Below are positions 37,392 to 44,371 of a DNA stretch of 64,000 bases, one piece after another. Source of the stretch: JAJZRJ01 sp040757055 (GTDB lineage Bacteria > Desulfobacterota > Desulfobulbia > Desulfobulbales > Desulfurivibrionaceae); contig JBFLXY010000003.1 of NCBI GenBank assembly GCA_040757055.1, positions 62,001-126,000 of the forward strand, in the 5' to 3' direction. Position 1 is the first letter of the stretch, and each line of letters begins with the position of its first letter. The notes beneath the pieces are model-generated. The model searched no databases. It was not told the origin of the DNA and was given only the letters and a program-made list of their open reading frames with translations. Position numbers and translations under genes: made by a program.

Positions 37392-37682
37392 ATGCAACAG
37401 ACAACCGTGTGTCAGTGCCAGAAAAGTGCGAAGGAAGGCGAGCAGACCACTCCCGTTACCCTGGAGATGCCGGTCGGTTTGCTCAGGCAGCTTGAGGAGG
37501 CGGCGGCGGTGGAAGGGGGCGACTACCGCGAGGTGTTGCTCTGCTACGCCCGGCAAGGGCTGGCAGGCAGCAGCGCCAAGCTGAAGCGCGAACAGTTCGT
37601 GGAGCATGCCAGGGAGGTGCTGCAGAGGCATGGCGTGCAGACCAATGTCCTCGACGAGATCTTCAGCAAGTTTCTCTACTGA
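37392..37682 (+). CDS. Small protein heading the selenoprotein operon, unknown function
   Basis: A 96-aa protein with an N-terminal CQC motif (TTVCQCQKSAKEG), then VTLEMPVGLLRQLEEAAAVE and a helical C-terminus (REQFVEHAREVLQRHGVQTN). AAGGAGGCCGACT precedes ATG 37392. The TLEMPVGLLRQLEEAA stretch is reminiscent of ribbon-helix-helix-like small regulators, but that is weak. It lies directly behind the palindrome-bearing promoter and 98 bp before the ArsR gene. Confidence 0.7.
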   Translation: MQQTTVCQCQKSAKEGEQTTPVTLEMPVGLLRQLEEAAAVEGGDYREVLLCYARQGLAGSSAKLKREQFVEHAREVLQRHGVQTNVLDEIFSKFLY

Positions 37683-37780
37683 TATGCGTCCTCTCCCGGT
37701 CGGTTGCCGGCGCTCTCCGCCCGCGGGGCTTCTTCCCGGCGGGCGGGAGGAAGGACCGGGATGGGGAGCGCCGTAACGTT

Positions 37781-38101
37781 ATGGCCAACACCGACGAGCG
37801 CACCGTGAATTTGCAGATTTCCGCCTTTCTCGCCAGGAGCCTGGCCGACGAGAACCGCCTGCGTATCCTCTTCGCGGTGAGCACGGGAAAAAAGCCGGTC
37901 TCCGTGATCGTCGAGGAGGTGGGGCTGTCGCAGCCCCTGGTTTCCCATCATCTCAAGGAACTGCGGCGTTCGCTGCTGGTGCGGGTCGAGCGGAGCGGCC
38001 CTTTTGTCTATTACGAACTGGCGGACCGGCGCGTGCTGCGGATCTTGGAGGAGCTGGCAACACTGGGAAACGATCTGTTGAGCGGGAGAACAACCTTTTG
38101 A
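37781..38101 (+). CDS. ArsR-family winged-helix transcriptional regulator
   Basis: A 106-aa regulator: SLADENRLRILFAVSTGKKP, then the recognition helix region VGLSQPLVSHHLKELRRSLL and wing VRVERSGPFVYYELAD. It has no Cys in the classical metal-binding ELCVCDL position, so a metal sensor of the ArsR type is not indicated. Small ArsR proteins of this kind also sense persulfide or redox state through Cys, but no Cys is present in this chain, so the signal is open. Its TGA overlaps the next ATG (TGATG). Confidence 0.88.
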   Translation: MANTDERTVNLQISAFLARSLADENRLRILFAVSTGKKPVSVIVEEVGLSQPLVSHHLKELRRSLLVRVERSGPFVYYELADRRVLRILEELATLGNDLLSGRTTF

Positions 38102-38574
38102 TGCGGGGGCGAGCTGATTCGATGGACGCGATTCAAGCACTTATGGAACAACTGGACCCGGAAGAGGCGCTGGAGCGGCTGGCGACGGCTGCCAGCCAGC
38201 TTTTTCCCCAGGTGGACGAGGAGGTCCGGCTGCGTTTCGTGGTGGGGCTCATCGGCGAGGCGGGCGCCGACAAGGTGGCCAGCCTCGTCCAGCTCTGACT
38301 GGCGGAGTGCATGGGCGAAGGTGTCGACCCAACCAAGATGTGCCAGAGCCTGGTGGACAAGGTGGCCCGTTCCAAACAGCTCCGGGCGGTGACGGACCCC
38401 GAGGTGCTGGTTCTCTTCGAGGACTGGCTGGAGGAGATGGAGGGCGAGGTGGCCTCCTGCCTGCGCCGCCACCCGGATGCCGATGCCGAGGCGCTTGCCC
38501 GCGAGCTGGGGCTCTCCCTTCGGGGAGCTACCTTTCTGCTCGCCAAGCTGCGGCGGGAAACACAAACCGATTGA
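38101..38574 (+). CDS. Candidate novel selenoprotein, TGA (Sec) at residue 66
   Basis: Two open stretches in one frame are separated by a single TGA at 38296-38298: ADKVASLVQL-U-LAECMGEGVD. Read through, the product is 157 aa with U66 and a Cys four residues on (ULAEC), then another Cys (KMCQSL). The second part continues as a helical protein (DPEVLVLFEDWLEEMEGEVA). A hairpin at 38313-38330 fits a bacterial SECIS. The alternative is two overlapping genes, the second starting at ATG 38311 with GGCGGAG only three nt before it, which is a poor spacing. I favour Sec because two neighbouring genes also have Sec signals. No known family recognised. Confidence 0.6.
38313..38330 (+). promoter_or_regulatory. 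Candidate SECIS element (first selenoprotein)
   Basis: GGGCGA (38313-38318), loop AGGTG, TCG then CCC (38324-38330) with a single bulged A at 38327: six base pairs. It starts 14 nt after the TGA. A G in the first two loop positions is the main conserved feature of bacterial SECIS hairpins, and the E. coli fdhF loop is AGGUCU. Confidence 0.5.
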
Positions 38575-38589
38575 ACAGGGAGGGAAAAC

Positions 38590-38868
38590 ATGGTGGTCCG
38601 TTTTTTTCTCAACGAGCCTAATGGCAAGACCTGAGGCCATTTTCTGGAGATGATGCCCAGGCTGGGCATCCGGTATCCGGTGACCGTCGAAGTCGTGTCG
38701 AAACCCAGGGCCGAGTACCAGACCGACGCCTGGTTTGAACTGGACCTGCCCGTGGCGCCGGCCGTGATGGTGGGCGACGAGATCGTCGCCGAAGGCAAGG
38801 ATGTGGACGACGCGGTGGTGGAGGCGGCCATCCGCCGCCATCTCGGCCTTGCCGCGCTGCCGGGCTGA
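38590..38868 (+). CDS. Thioredoxin-like selenoprotein, Sec at residue 15
   Basis: ATG 38590 (GGGAGGGAAAAC upstream) opens MVVRFFLNEPNGKT-U-GHFLEMMPRL; TGA is at 38632-38634 and the frame continues to 38868, giving 92 residues. The fold reads as thioredoxin-like: strand MVVRFFL, helix after U, strand YPVTVEVV, then the cis-Pro-like LDLPVAPAVMVGDEIV. There is no Cys at all in the chain, so Sec would be the only chalcogen nucleophile. A perfect 7-bp hairpin (38652-38670) follows the TGA. Without readthrough the first 14 residues and the function would be lost; conventional ORF calls start at 38650. Confidence 0.8.
38652..38670 (+). promoter_or_regulatory. SECIS element of the 38590 selenoprotein gene
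   Basis: GATGCCC (38652-38658), loop AGGCT (38659-38663), GGGCATC (38664-38670): a perfect 7-bp stem 17 nt after the TGA with a G second in the loop. Matches the geometry required by SelB. Confidence 0.75.
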
Positions 38869-38905
38869 CGCCGGCAGGAAATCGGAAGCGAAGAGGGGGA
38901 GCGCG

Positions 38906-40099
38906 ATGCGCAAAAAAATTCTGATCCTGGGCGGTTCCTTCGGCGGTCTGACCGTGGCCTTCGAGGTCAAGCGGCGCCTGGGGGCGCGGGCCGAGGTGAC
39001 CGTGGTCGGCAAGGAGGATCGTTTCGTCTTTCTGCCGTCGCTCCCCTGGCTGGTCACGGGCCATCGGCGGGCCGAGGATCTCACCCTGCCCACCAGCGCC
39101 ATTCTGGCCCGCCGGGGAATCGGCTTCGTGCACGGCACGGTCTGCGCCGTCGATCCGGAACGGATGCGGGCAACCACCGAAGCGGGCTCGCACCACGACT
39201 ACGATTACCTGGTCATCGCCACCGGGCCCCACCTCGCCTGCGAGGAGATCCCCGGCCTTGGGCCGCGGCAGGGGCACACCCACTGCATCTTCACCCTGGA
39301 GTATGCCCGGAAGAGCCGCGAGGCGTGGCTGCGGCTGCTGGAAAAACCGGGGCCGCTGGTGCTGGGTTCCACCCAGATGGCGAGCTGTTTCGGCCCCTAC
39401 TACGAACTGGCCTTTGAACTCGATCACGAGCTGCGCCGTCGCCGCATGCGCCACAAGGTGCCCATCACCTATCTCACCTCCGAGAGCTGCCTCGGCCACA
39501 TGGGCATCGGCGGCCTCGGCCCTTCCCGGCGCTTTCTCGAAGACGAATTCGCCCGGCGCGACATCAGGGCCATGGTCAGCCATGCCGTGGCCGGGGTCGA
39601 ACCGGAAGAGATCCACCTGACCGACGGCAGCCGGCTCCCCTTCGCGCTGGCCATGCTGGCCCCGCCCTTCCGGGGAGTGGCCGGGGTGGCCCCCTTGGGC
39701 AACCCCCGCGGCTTCATCCCGGTGGACAGCCACTATCGCCACCCGCAGCACGCCAACGTCTACGCGGTGGGCGTGGCCGTGGCCATGGCCCCGCGGGAGG
39801 CGACCCCGATTCCGACCGGCGTGCCCAAGACCGGCTACATGACCGTGCGGATGGCCAAGACCGCGGCGTACAACATCGCGGCCGACTGCACCGGCGGCGC
39901 CCCGGTGGCGGTGGAAGACCACGACGTCCTCTGCTTCATGGGCATGGGAAAGAGCGGGGCACTGATCTATGCCGACCCGCTCCTGCCGCCCAGGCAGCGT
40001 TCCGTGCTCAAAAAGGGGAGCTGGGTGCCGTGGGCCAAGGCAGGTCTGGAACGCTATTTTCTCTGGAAGATGCGGCACGGCCTGAGCCGCCTGCCGTGA
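38906..40099 (+). CDS. SQR-like FAD-dependent pyridine nucleotide-disulfide oxidoreductase
   Basis: A 397-aa flavoprotein with N-terminal KILILGGSFGGLTVAFEVKR, DRFVFLPSLPWLVTGHR, YDYLVIATGP, and VLGSTQMASCFGPYYELAFE. The last matches the Cys-containing region of sulfide:quinone oxidoreductases. NVYAVGVAVAMAPREATPIP, then TGVPKTGYMTVRMAKTAA is the SQR quinone-side signature. The third SQR Cys cannot be placed, so it may act on another sulfur or selenium substrate. The N-terminal ATG 38906 follows GAGGGGGAGCGCG. It sits between two selenoprotein genes and a membrane Fe-S protein, so it could pass electrons from a thiol/selenol to quinone. Confidence 0.85.
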   Translation: MRKKILILGGSFGGLTVAFEVKRRLGARAEVTVVGKEDRFVFLPSLPWLVTGHRRAEDLTLPTSAILARRGIGFVHGTVCAVDPERMRATTEAGSHHDYDYLVIATGPHLACEEIPGLGPRQGHTHCIFTLEYARKSREAWLRLLEKPGPLVLGSTQMASCFGPYYELAFELDHELRRRRMRHKVPITYLTSESCLGHMGIGGLGPSRRFLEDEFARRDIRAMVSHAVAGVEPEEIHLTDGSRLPFALAMLAPPFRGVAGVAPLGNPRGFIPVDSHYRHPQHANVYAVGVAVAMAPREATPIPTGVPKTGYMTVRMAKTAAYNIAADCTGGAPVAVEDHDVLCFMGMGKSGALIYADPLLPPRQRSVLKKGSWVPWAKAGLERYFLWKMRHGLSRLP

Positions 40100-40125
40100 C
40101 ATACCGCAAAAGGGAGGACCGCACC

Positions 40126-40818
40126 ATGAATTCCACCACAACGCTTGTTGAACGCCACAAAAGGACGGAGGCATGGCTGGGCGTGGGTTTTGTTCTGCTG
40201 CTCATCGGCGGCTGGTTCTATTACCCGCTGGGCTATTTTTTGCTGGCCTGCATGGCCGGCGCCATGGGCATCGGCATCGTGAAGGGCCGTTATTGGTGCG
40301 ACTGGCTCTGCCCGCGGGGAAGCTTCTGGGATACCGTGCTCAGGCGGGTCAGTTTCCGTAAAAAGGTCCCGGCCTTTTTCCGGCACCCACTTTTCCGTGC
40401 CGCCTGGCTAATCCTGCTGATGACCATGCTGGCCATCCAGCTTCCGCCGGTGTGGGGCGACTTTTACAAGATGGGCAAGCCCTTTGTCATGATCCTCACC
40501 ATGACCACGGTGGTGGGCACGATTTTCGGTGTGCTCTATTACGAACGCATCTGGTGCATGTTCTGCCCCATGGGCACCATGGCCAACCTGCTCGGCCGGG
40601 GCAAGATGCCCCTCAAGGTTGCGAGCGACTGCATCAACTGCGGCACCTGCGCAGAGGTGTGCCGGATGCAGATCAACCCCGGCTCCTACCGGGAGGTCGG
40701 CCAGGTGACCCACGGCGATTGCCTCAAGTGCTCGTACTGTGTGGAAAGCTGCCCGCAACAGGCTCTCAGTTTCCAGGGGGCAGCTGGCGGCGAAGGGACT
40801 GAAATCACCCGGAAGTAA
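40126..40818 (+). CDS. NapH/CcoG-like membrane 4Fe-4S electron-transfer protein
   Basis: A 230-aa membrane protein. Four hydrophobic segments (VGFVLLLIGGWFYYPLGYFL, LLACMAGAMGIGIV, AWLILLMTMLAIQL, ILTMTTVVGTIFGV) carry two CxxxCP motifs on the loops (YWCDWLCPRG and IWCMFCPMG). A cytoplasmic 2[4Fe-4S] ferredoxin domain follows (CINCGTCAEVCRM, CLKCSYCVESCPQQAL). NapH/NosR-like proteins move electrons between quinol and periplasmic or cytoplasmic partners. ATG 40126 follows AGGGAGGACCGCACC. Likely partner of the SQR-like protein in the same operon. Confidence 0.88.
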   Translation: MNSTTTLVERHKRTEAWLGVGFVLLLIGGWFYYPLGYFLLACMAGAMGIGIVKGRYWCDWLCPRGSFWDTVLRRVSFRKKVPAFFRHPLFRAAWLILLMTMLAIQLPPVWGDFYKMGKPFVMILTMTTVVGTIFGVLYYERIWCMFCPMGTMANLLGRGKMPLKVASDCINCGTCAEVCRMQINPGSYREVGQVTHGDCLKCSYCVESCPQQALSFQGAAGGEGTEITRK

Positions 40819-40828
40819 GGAGGCGGTT

Positions 40829-41095
40829 ATGATCGAGATGGTTCTGTTCCACAGCGGCAACCCGGCCTGAGTGACCTGCCAGAAGGCCACGGGCGTGGCC
40901 AAGGTAATGCAGGAACAATTCGGCGACCAATTAGTGTTGCGCGCCTATCTTGCCAGCGATCCGGAGGCGGCGGCCTATACCCTGAAAGGTTCGACCAACG
41001 TTTTTGTCAACGGCGAGTGGGTCGCTCTGGATGTTGCCACCGACCGGAAAGAAATGGCGGCCTACCTGAGCGGGGTGCTGGCCCGCAGCGGGTGA
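40829..41095 (+). CDS. Thioredoxin-like selenoprotein with UxxC motif, Sec at residue 14
   Basis: ATG 40829 with AAGGAGG six nt upstream opens MIEMVLFHSGNPA-U-VTCQKATG; TGA is at 40868-40870 and the frame runs to 41095 (88 aa). UVTC is a UxxC redox motif in the usual place at the end of the first strand. Later parts read DQLVLRAYLASDPEAAAYTL and STNVFVNGEWVALDVA, a thioredoxin/glutaredoxin-like fold. A perfect 6-bp hairpin with loop GGGC follows the TGA. Only 10 bp separate it from the NapH-like gene, so it is the last gene of the operon. A conventional start would give only 74 residues and no redox motif. Confidence 0.83.
40885..40900 (+). promoter_or_regulatory. SECIS element of the 40829 selenoprotein gene
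   Basis: GGCCAC (40885-40890), loop GGGC (40891-40894), GTGGCC (40895-40900). Perfect stem, 14 nt after the TGA, G first in the apical loop. Confidence 0.7.
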
Positions 41096-41096
41096 G

Positions 41097-42698
41097 TTAA
41101 GCTATCCCCGCCAGAGTCCGCCGGCAGGCGATGGCGAAGTCTTCGGGGTAGTGGCCATTGATCCAGCGGAGTTGCGCCTCGCTGAATGCCCCCATGGAGT
41201 AGGGCAGCTTGGGCAGCAGGCTGTAGAGGAGGCGCTGGTCGGTGTCCGGGTTGTCGATCCGTTTCGAATACTCGATGCTGGTGACGAGGCGTGCCCCCAG
41301 GGTGAAGAGAATCTTTTGCGCCAGGAGCAGCGCCTGGTCGAGGCTGGCGCGGCAGGCGGTGTCTGCTTCAAGGATGTTGCCCACCGCCCCTTTGGTCATG
41401 ATCTGGAGTTCCCACTGGGAGACCTGCGCCTTGGGCACAAAGAGCAGGACGTGGTCGTCCTCGTGGATGACGAGGCGTGATTCGCCCGGGCGGCCGTCCA
41501 TGCGCTGGTTGGCGCGGATGGCCGCGAGATAGCTGGCAAAGAAACCTTGCCCCGTTTTTTTGCGGAAGCGGGCGCAGTGGTCGGCGATCTGGTCGCCGCT
41601 GGCAAAGGCCGGCAGGGGAGAGGCCGGCGTGGTGCCGTCATGCCAGCCGGACATTGTCGGCGGCACCAGGGCGTACTGCTGGTGGATCTGCTGGTGCGAG
41701 GCATGGAGGCGGTAGCCGCTGCCGGCGAAATCGAAGCCGAAGTTCCAGCCCCAGAGGATGCCGGTCCAGGGCAGGGTTCCGGGGGCGGTGGCCGCCAAGG
41801 CAGCCACGACCTGTTGCCGCAATGTTTCCAGTTCCTCCACCGTGAGCCCGCGGCGGCTGATGTTCACGCTGATGCCGAGCATCTCGGCGAGGCGCACGTA
41901 GGTGCGCTGGTAGTAAAGGTGGCGCAGGCCGGTCATGTCCGCCAGGGTGAGGTCGTTGATCTGGTAGCGCACCGCGTCGTCCGCCATGTTGGCCGCGTAA
42001 TGGCCGCCAGGGATGTAGGAGTTGCGGCGCAGATACTCGAAGACATGGGTTGCCTCATCCGTTCCGCCATATTCCCCGACGATCTCGCTCCCCCCCTGGG
42101 CGCCGGGCCGCAGCACCATCACCTTTTTATAGGCATCGGGCAGGTGCGGATTGTTCACCACGGTTTCGAAGAGGTCGTGGTTGGTAATCACCGGCCGCGG
42201 GCCGTGGTTGCCGGTTTCGTAACGCAGGCCAGAGGGCTCGTCGTTGGCATCGTGGGTCAGCTCGCAGCTCAATTCGGCCAACTGCGCGCAATCCCCGGGG
42301 TCGGTGGAGGTGGCGGCCAGGGTAATGAGCAGCGGTTGGGGGAGGGTGCGCAGGAAGCCCTGCCGGTTCTCGCCGGCAAGATGCGCGAGCGATACCGGCT
42401 CCGGGGGCGGCAGCCGGATGGCGGTCGGGTTCGCGGCCTTGGCCTCGGCCCATGATTTGCTGATATAGGTGGTGCCGCGGAAGGCAAAGGGGTTGGCGAT
42501 TTCGTAGACCCAATCCGCCTCGGCCACGGAGACATCGCCCATTGGGAAATTGCGGGCATTGTTGAGCACGGTGGCGTCGGGCAGGGTGCCCAGGGAGGCA
42601 AGGTGCTCCTGTTGCCGCAGGTTTTTTGCCGTGTAGCTGGGCTGGTGGATGCCGAAGACAAAGCGGCCGTCCGGGGTGATGCAGGTGCGGGGCAGCAT
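41097..42698 (-). CDS. Conserved-looking protein of unknown function (533 aa)
   Basis: A soluble 533-aa protein beginning MLPRTCITPDGRFVFGIHQP. It has no signal peptide or membrane segment. GYRLHASHQQIHQQYALVPP near the middle has the spaced His/Gln of HIT/GalT-type nucleotidyl transferases, but other GalT landmarks are not clear, so this is only a hint. Other distinctive parts are NNARNFPMGDVSVAEADWVY and RLVIHEDDHVLLFVPKAQVS. It ends convergent with the selenoprotein operon, one base from its stop. It is 2 bp from thiD on the same strand. Function unassigned. Confidence 0.65.
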   Translation of the reverse strand: MLPRTCITPDGRFVFGIHQPSYTAKNLRQQEHLASLGTLPDATVLNNARNFPMGDVSVAEADWVYEIANPFAFRGTTYISKSWAEAKAANPTAIRLPPPEPVSLAHLAGENRQGFLRTLPQPLLITLAATSTDPGDCAQLAELSCELTHDANDEPSGLRYETGNHGPRPVITNHDLFETVVNNPHLPDAYKKVMVLRPGAQGGSEIVGEYGGTDEATHVFEYLRRNSYIPGGHYAANMADDAVRYQINDLTLADMTGLRHLYYQRTYVRLAEMLGISVNISRRGLTVEELETLRQQVVAALAATAPGTLPWTGILWGWNFGFDFAGSGYRLHASHQQIHQQYALVPPTMSGWHDGTTPASPLPAFASGDQIADHCARFRKKTGQGFFASYLAAIRANQRMDGRPGESRLVIHEDDHVLLFVPKAQVSQWELQIMTKGAVGNILEADTACRASLDQALLLAQKILFTLGARLVTSIEYSKRIDNPDTDQRLLYSLLPKLPYSMGAFSEAQLRWINGHYPEDFAIACRRTLAGIA

Positions 42699-42700
42699 GG

Positions 42701-43528
42701 TTACGGGTTCCTCCGGGCACGATGGTGGAGCAGGGGGCCGGCGCCGCGGCCGATGGTGGTGGATGCGCTTTGTGCAATGAGGGCAGCAACGAAGGCGCTG
42801 GCCTTGTGAAAAGCGGTTTCGTAGGCGCCGGTCAGGGCATGCCAGGCGGCAAACGCCGAGGCAAAGGTGCAGCCGGTGCCGTGGAGGTTCCGGCTGGCGA
42901 GGCGGGGGTGGCGATGCTCGGTGGTGGTGAACGTACCGTCGGCATTGCGCTGGCAGAGCAGGTCGATGATCTCCCTGCCTGCCTCGTCGCGGTGGCCGCC
43001 GGTCACCACCATGGCCGCCAGGCGCGGGTGGCGGTGGAACAGCGTGGCCACCGCCGCACTGATCTCGGCCGCCGTGGCGCAGGGCGGACCGGAGAGCGCC
43101 GCCAGTTCCGGGAGATTCGGGGTGAGCACCGTAGCCCGGTCAAGAAGATGGGTGAGGGCGCTGCGGGCCTCGCCTTCGAGTAGCGACTGGCCTGCCCCGG
43201 CCCGGAGTACGGGGTCGTAGATCACCTCGCCCGTGAAATCGGCCAGGGTTTCGGCGATGGCGGCGGCAATTTCTGCGCTGCCCACCATGCCGATTTTGAT
43301 GTGGCGTACCGGCAGGTCGTCGAGCACCGTCCGGATCTGTTCCCGCACCAGTTCCCGGGCCAGCGGGGTGAAGGAGCGCACCCCTTGGGTGTTCTGCACG
43401 GTGAGACAGGTGATGGCCGCCGCGCCATAGACGCCAAGGCTGGCGAAGGTCTTGAGGTCCGCCTGGATGCCGGCCCCGCCCGAGGGGTCGGAGCCGGCGA
43501 TGGCAAAAATCACCGGAGGCTCGGCCAC
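42701..43528 (-). CDS. thiD: Hydroxymethylpyrimidine/phosphomethylpyrimidine kinase
   Basis: Phosphorylates HMP and HMP-P in thiamine synthesis. The 275-aa ribokinase-fold protein starts with FAIAGSDPSGGAGIQADLKT, contains HIKIGMVGSAEIAAAIAETL, VIYDPVLRAGAG, LTPNLPELAALSG, and the anion-hole/catalytic Asp-equivalent stretch LHGTGCTFASAFAAWHALTG. The first and last motifs are diagnostic. The C-terminus ends with an Arg-rich HHRARRNP. Adjacent to the unknown 533-aa gene; thiE is elsewhere in the window. Confidence 0.94.
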   Translation of the reverse strand: MAEPPVIFAIAGSDPSGGAGIQADLKTFASLGVYGAAAITCLTVQNTQGVRSFTPLARELVREQIRTVLDDLPVRHIKIGMVGSAEIAAAIAETLADFTGEVIYDPVLRAGAGQSLLEGEARSALTHLLDRATVLTPNLPELAALSGPPCATAAEISAAVATLFHRHPRLAAMVVTGGHRDEAGREIIDLLCQRNADGTFTTTEHRHPRLASRNLHGTGCTFASAFAAWHALTGAYETAFHKASAFVAALIAQSASTTIGRGAGPLLHHRARRNP

Positions 43529-43538
43529 GGCAGCCTCG

Positions 43539-44051
43539 TCAGTTGCAGCCCTTGCAGGAAGAGGGTGCGCAGCCCCCGGTTTTGGGTGCGCATCCGCTGC
43601 AACCGCCAGTGGCTGGCTGGTCGATGGACTGGAGGGTCAGGGTGAAGGTGAGGGACTGGCCAGCCAGGGGGTGGTTGAAGTCCACGGTGACCGTCTGCTC
43701 CGCCACCGCCACGACGGTGGCCGGCATCTGCACCGGTTTGCCTTCCTGCTCCATGGTGAGGCCGAGCACCATGCCGCGGCTCAGTTCCCGCGGGCCGAAG
43801 GTGTCGCGCGGCACCTCGATCACCAGTTCCTCGCGGCGCGGGCCGTAGGCCTCCTCGGCTGAGAGGGTGATGGTTTTGCTCTCGCCGGCCGCCATGCCGA
43901 CCACCGCCTGCTCGAAGGCGGGCATGACGCTCTGGTCGCCGATCCGGAAGGAGAGGGGGCCCGTATCGTCCGAGGACTCAAAGGGTTCGCCATTGGCGAG
44001 AGTGCCGTTGTAAAGGATGGTGACCTGGTCATTCTGCTGGGCGCGCTGCAT
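43539..44051 (-). CDS. SlyD-like FKBP-type peptidyl-prolyl isomerase with Cys-rich tail
   Basis: A 170-aa cis-trans prolyl isomerase: QVTILYNGTLANGEPFESSD, FRIGDQSVMPAFEQAVVGMA and AEEAYGPRREELVIEVPRD match the FKBP/IF arrangement of SlyD. FNHPLAGQSLTFTLTLQSI closes the fold. The C-terminal tail GGCSGCAPKTGG then CAPSSCKGCN is Cys-rich in place of the usual His-rich metal-binding tail of SlyD, so nickel or other soft-metal binding is plausible. Lies 10 bp upstream of thiD. Confidence 0.88.
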   Translation of the reverse strand: MQRAQQNDQVTILYNGTLANGEPFESSDDTGPLSFRIGDQSVMPAFEQAVVGMAAGESKTITLSAEEAYGPRREELVIEVPRDTFGPRELSRGMVLGLTMEQEGKPVQMPATVVAVAEQTVTVDFNHPLAGQSLTFTLTLQSIDQPATGGCSGCAPKTGGCAPSSCKGCN

Positions 44052-44152
44052 GTGCTGGCTCCTGCTGCGGGTTGGTGGCGGAAATGGGTCGCGAAACGCG
44101 AGCCGTCATTATGCCGAAAGTTCGGTGAAAGATCAACCAGATAATCGGGCGG

Positions 44153-44368
44153 CTACAGGCGGTCGCGGAGGAATTTGAGGCCGAGCAGGAAGAGCGGCAG
44201 CAGGTGGAAGCAGAGGTCAAAGATGTCCAGGGGCCGCTTGAGGGTGCCGTTCTTGAGCATGATCAGCTTTTCCACCACGTGCGGCATGGGGAAGATGGGG
44301 GCAATGAGCATGAAGCCCGCAACGAGAAGGAGCAGGGGATAGGGAATCTGGTCGAGGAAGGAGAGCAT
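44153..44368 (-). CDS. Small membrane protein, unknown function
   Basis: A 71-aa protein with two hydrophobic stretches: PYPLLLLVAGFMLIAPIFPM and DLCFHLLPLFLLGLKFL, joined by a basic/polar loop (HVVEKLIMLKNGTLKRPLD). The pattern resembles small RND-pump-associated or DUF proteins, but no family can be named. Three base pairs from the 473-aa coiled-coil gene, same strand, probably cotranscribed. Confidence 0.65.
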   Translation of the reverse strand: MLSFLDQIPYPLLLLVAGFMLIAPIFPMPHVVEKLIMLKNGTLKRPLDIFDLCFHLLPLFLLGLKFLRDRL

Positions 44369-44371
44369 GAC

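Noticed and set aside
38311..38574. Separate gene starting at ATG 38311
   Set aside because: Considered as the alternative to TGA readthrough. Ribosome site spacing is only 3 nt and the preceding frame ends without an expected C-terminus. Kept as an alternative in the entry for 38101-38574, not as a separate feature.
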